From Sphaeroforma arctica JP610 (lineage: Eukaryota; Opisthokonta; Ichthyosporea; Ichthyophonida), in contig NW_014040424.1 in the NCBI RefSeq assembly GCF_001186125.1, positions 118,071 through 139,045 of the forward strand: a DNA stretch of 20,975 bases, given 5' to 3'. This document shows, in pieces, positions 19,051 through 20,975 of the stretch. The notes beneath the pieces were generated by a model that saw only the letters and a list, made by a program, of their open reading frames with translations, was not told the DNA's origin and made no database searches. Every line of letters starts with the position of its first letter. Position 1 is the first letter of the stretch. Position numbers and translations under genes: made by a program.

Positions 19051-19899
19051 TGAGTGGGTACTGATGTGTGCAAATATCAGCATGATCGTGGTCCCGCAGT
19101 TGCTCATCAGGTGGCAGTGGCTCAAGGCCACGAAAGTCCGTGTGCCGTGGCGGGTAAAGGCGATATTGGGCCTGGACAGGACTGCCTTCCCAGTAAGGCC
19201 AAAGAAGAAGTTAAGATCAAGTGGTGCAAAGCGTAGGAGGCTCGAGCGTAAGTTGGTGGGTGCGGCGGTTGCGATGCGGCAACTCGTCAAGGAGTACGTG
19301 TGGAGTGAAAGTGAGGGAGTCGAAACAGATTCGGAGGTGAGCGACAGTTCAGAAGATATGGTGCAAGAGACACCAAGCGTTCCCCGAGTCCTGAACGGGT
19401 GGAGGGTGATGAGGTTGGGCAGTCAGGTCGGACGGGGCCTGTGCTGCGTTTGAGGACCCCTAGCCCTTTAAGGGCAGGGATTGAAACCGATGTCAGATTG
19501 GTGGTTCATGACGGCATGCGACAAGAGCTGCCTGAGATCGAGAGCGGGATGCGAAAGCAACCGCCCCAGAGCTAATGGTAGCGAGTCCATGGGTCAGCGG
19601 CAGGGGCGTCAACCGACGAAGCGTCGGCGTGACAGTGCCCCGGATACAGGTCTGGGACGGGCTATCCCTGGGATGGGGGAGGTACATGGACTGTACTCCC
19701 CTAAGATACCGGACCTCGTGAACCCAAGCGATCTTCCAACGGAAGCGCTCCGTGAGTTGGATTAGCCTGCGCTGGAATTGAGTTTGACAGGTTTGGTTTG
19801 CGGCAGCTTGCGCAGGAGTTAGGCAAGAGACCGGAGGAGCTAGCGCGCATGAAGGTGCGCATAGAAGGGCATGCCTATAACAAAGCAGCCCATCATTTC

Positions 19900-20640
19900 A
19901 TGAAGGTTGAGAAGCTCAAGTTGTATCCTAAGCCGCACAGAAGGAGAAGCTGAATGAGAAGGTCGCCCAGGGTGGCATTATTGAGAAGCAGACTAACAGT
20001 AGTGTCCTGTGGCTTTCTAAGACGGTGATGGCGCGTAAGGATCCCTGCAAGGAGCCTACGTGTTAGGAGGATTGGCGGTTCTGCACCAACTTCGCGAAGT
20101 GGCGGGAGAAGGAGCAGGAGTCTTTTGGGACACCCTCGGAGCAGGATATGTTTCGATATACCGCTGGCAACCCCTGGGCCACGGTATTGGACTGCGGTAA
20201 CGGGTTTGCCCAGTAGGAATTGAAGGAGGGCAGTAGGGATATACTGACGTTATGACTCCTTGGGGTCGTTACCGATATATCTCGCGCCCTTTTGGGAAGC
20301 TTCTTGGCGGTTCCAAGAGGTCCTCAGCCAAATATTCGACACATTGCAGGGCGTCATGTGGTACATCGACGATATTGTCATAGCCTCGGATACAGCGGAC
20401 CGCACTGCCAGCGCTTTGATGTGTTCTTGGACCACATGATGTGCAATTTGGGTTGAGGAAGGCCTGGGTGACATACTATTAGCGCCCAGTTAAGCTCTTT
20501 GGGCGACGGGTTGGCCTCGAAGGGGTCACGATTCCGGCGGACCGCCTGCCGCCGTTGCTTTAGGTAGACCGCCCTGAAAACCAAGACCGCGTGCGATCAT
20601 GGTACCACACGACCGCGTTCTGGAAGAACTATATTGATGG
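19900..20640 (+). mobile_element. reverse transcriptase region (part of the 17960-20975 fossil)
   Basis: The region starts with EKLNEKVAQGGIIEKQTNSS-like text (block with I-x-x-S-x-S). It continues through a WRFCTNF block (equivalent of R-x-C-V-D-Y/F) and the catalytic YIDDIVI at 20362-20382. It is followed by the expected palm/thumb-like and connection sequence ending in a FWKNYIDGFAQILAPISKLM-type stretch (about 20617-20676). The region is broken. Confidence 0.8.
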
Positions 20641-20779
20641 GTTCGCACAGATACTGGCGCCTATCTCGAAGCTTATGAAGGACAGTGCGAAGTTCGAATG
20701 AGGGCCGCAGCAGGAAGCGGCATTTCGGCTCATCAATGAGCGGCTTAGGAAGTGTGCGACTCTGGTCCAACCAAGGCCA

Positions 20780-20975
20780 GAGAACCGTTGTACCAGTACG
20801 CAGATGCGTGTGAGCACATAGGGGTGGGGGGCGTTACGCATGTCCTCTGAGATGGCAAGTTGTGGCCGGTGGCTTACTTTTCTTCGAAGTTTACACCCGC
20901 CCAGTTGAATTATCATGTTACCGATAGGAGTGGTTAACACAGGTGTATGATATTCGCAAGCTCTGGTCTATGTAC
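20780..20975 (+). mobile_element. start of RNase H (part of the 17960-20975 fossil, cut by window end)
   Basis: YADACEHIGVGGV, WPVAYFSSKFTPAQLNYHVTDR and nearby words are the standard RNase H opening of Ty3/gypsy elements (xDAS...GxGAVL...PxAYxSxxLxxxExNYxxxxxE). The domain is incomplete because the window ends. Confidence 0.75.

Larger units (their letters stand above)
17960..20975 (+). mobile_element. second Ty3/gypsy LTR retrotransposon fossil, continues past the window
   Basis: Parts in the usual Ty3/gypsy order are a gag-like region (about 17976-18600), a CCHC knuckle (18616-18657), an aspartic protease (about 18740-19050), reverse transcriptase (about 19900-20450), a connection region, and the first part of RNase H (about 20780-20975). 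The integrase and 3' LTR, if present, lie beyond the window. It is broken, with roughly ten or more breaks by eye. It is clearly GC-richer than everything to its left, which sets it apart from the first family. Age is probably old to moderate: motifs are readable, but no long frame survives. Confidence 0.85.

Noticed and set aside
1-20975. CRISPR arrays, bacterial operons, riboswitches, rRNA genes
   Set aside because: No regularly spaced repeats with unique spacers, no Shine-Dalgarno-linked gene runs and no rRNA-like sequence were seen; the window is eukaryotic in character.

Overview
The window is eukaryotic nuclear DNA: AT-rich, microsatellite-filled spacer, a gene with a canonical GT...AG intron, and a dense cluster of dead retroelements. 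I cannot name the species. The one convincing host gene carries six ankyrin repeats laid out like those of the animal IkB/Bcl-3/NF-kB family. If that assignment holds, it points to an animal or a unicellular relative of animals, but this is inference from one gene.

Layout. 1-1222: simple repeats and AT-rich spacer. 1223-2901 (minus): a two-exon ankyrin gene of about 514 aa. 2990-7600: about 4.6 kb of AT-rich spacer with AT, GA and heptamer arrays, a G-rich island and a tRNA-like relic, and no convincing gene. 7600-14714: a tangle of LTR-retrotransposon fossils of one Ty3/gypsy-type family. It holds an integrase-region fragment on the minus strand, a longer plus-strand copy (gag-like zinc knuckle, RNase H, a DIRS-like linker, integrase, polypurine tract and an LTR with TGTAA...TTACA ends), then a minus-strand LTR plus gag-like start of a related copy. 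14715-17332: a 5'-truncated, decayed LINE reverse-transcriptase ORF (plus) that begins next to, and probably inside, that minus-strand LTR. 17333-17960: AT-rich spacer with a tandem repeat. 17960-20975: a second, GC-rich Ty3/gypsy fossil (zinc knuckle, aspartic protease, reverse transcriptase, start of RNase H) that runs off the right end.

Function. The ankyrin gene stands alone beside a retroelement sink, and nothing here forms an operon or pathway with it. The elements mainly record history: two copies of one family in opposite orientations, later LINE insertion, and decay. The most interesting points are the IkB-like gene, the DIRS-like linker inside a DDE-integrase element, the shared palindromic motifs near the LTR starts, and the very short LTR-to-ATG distance in the minus-strand copy. 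I did not find a clearly new biological system.
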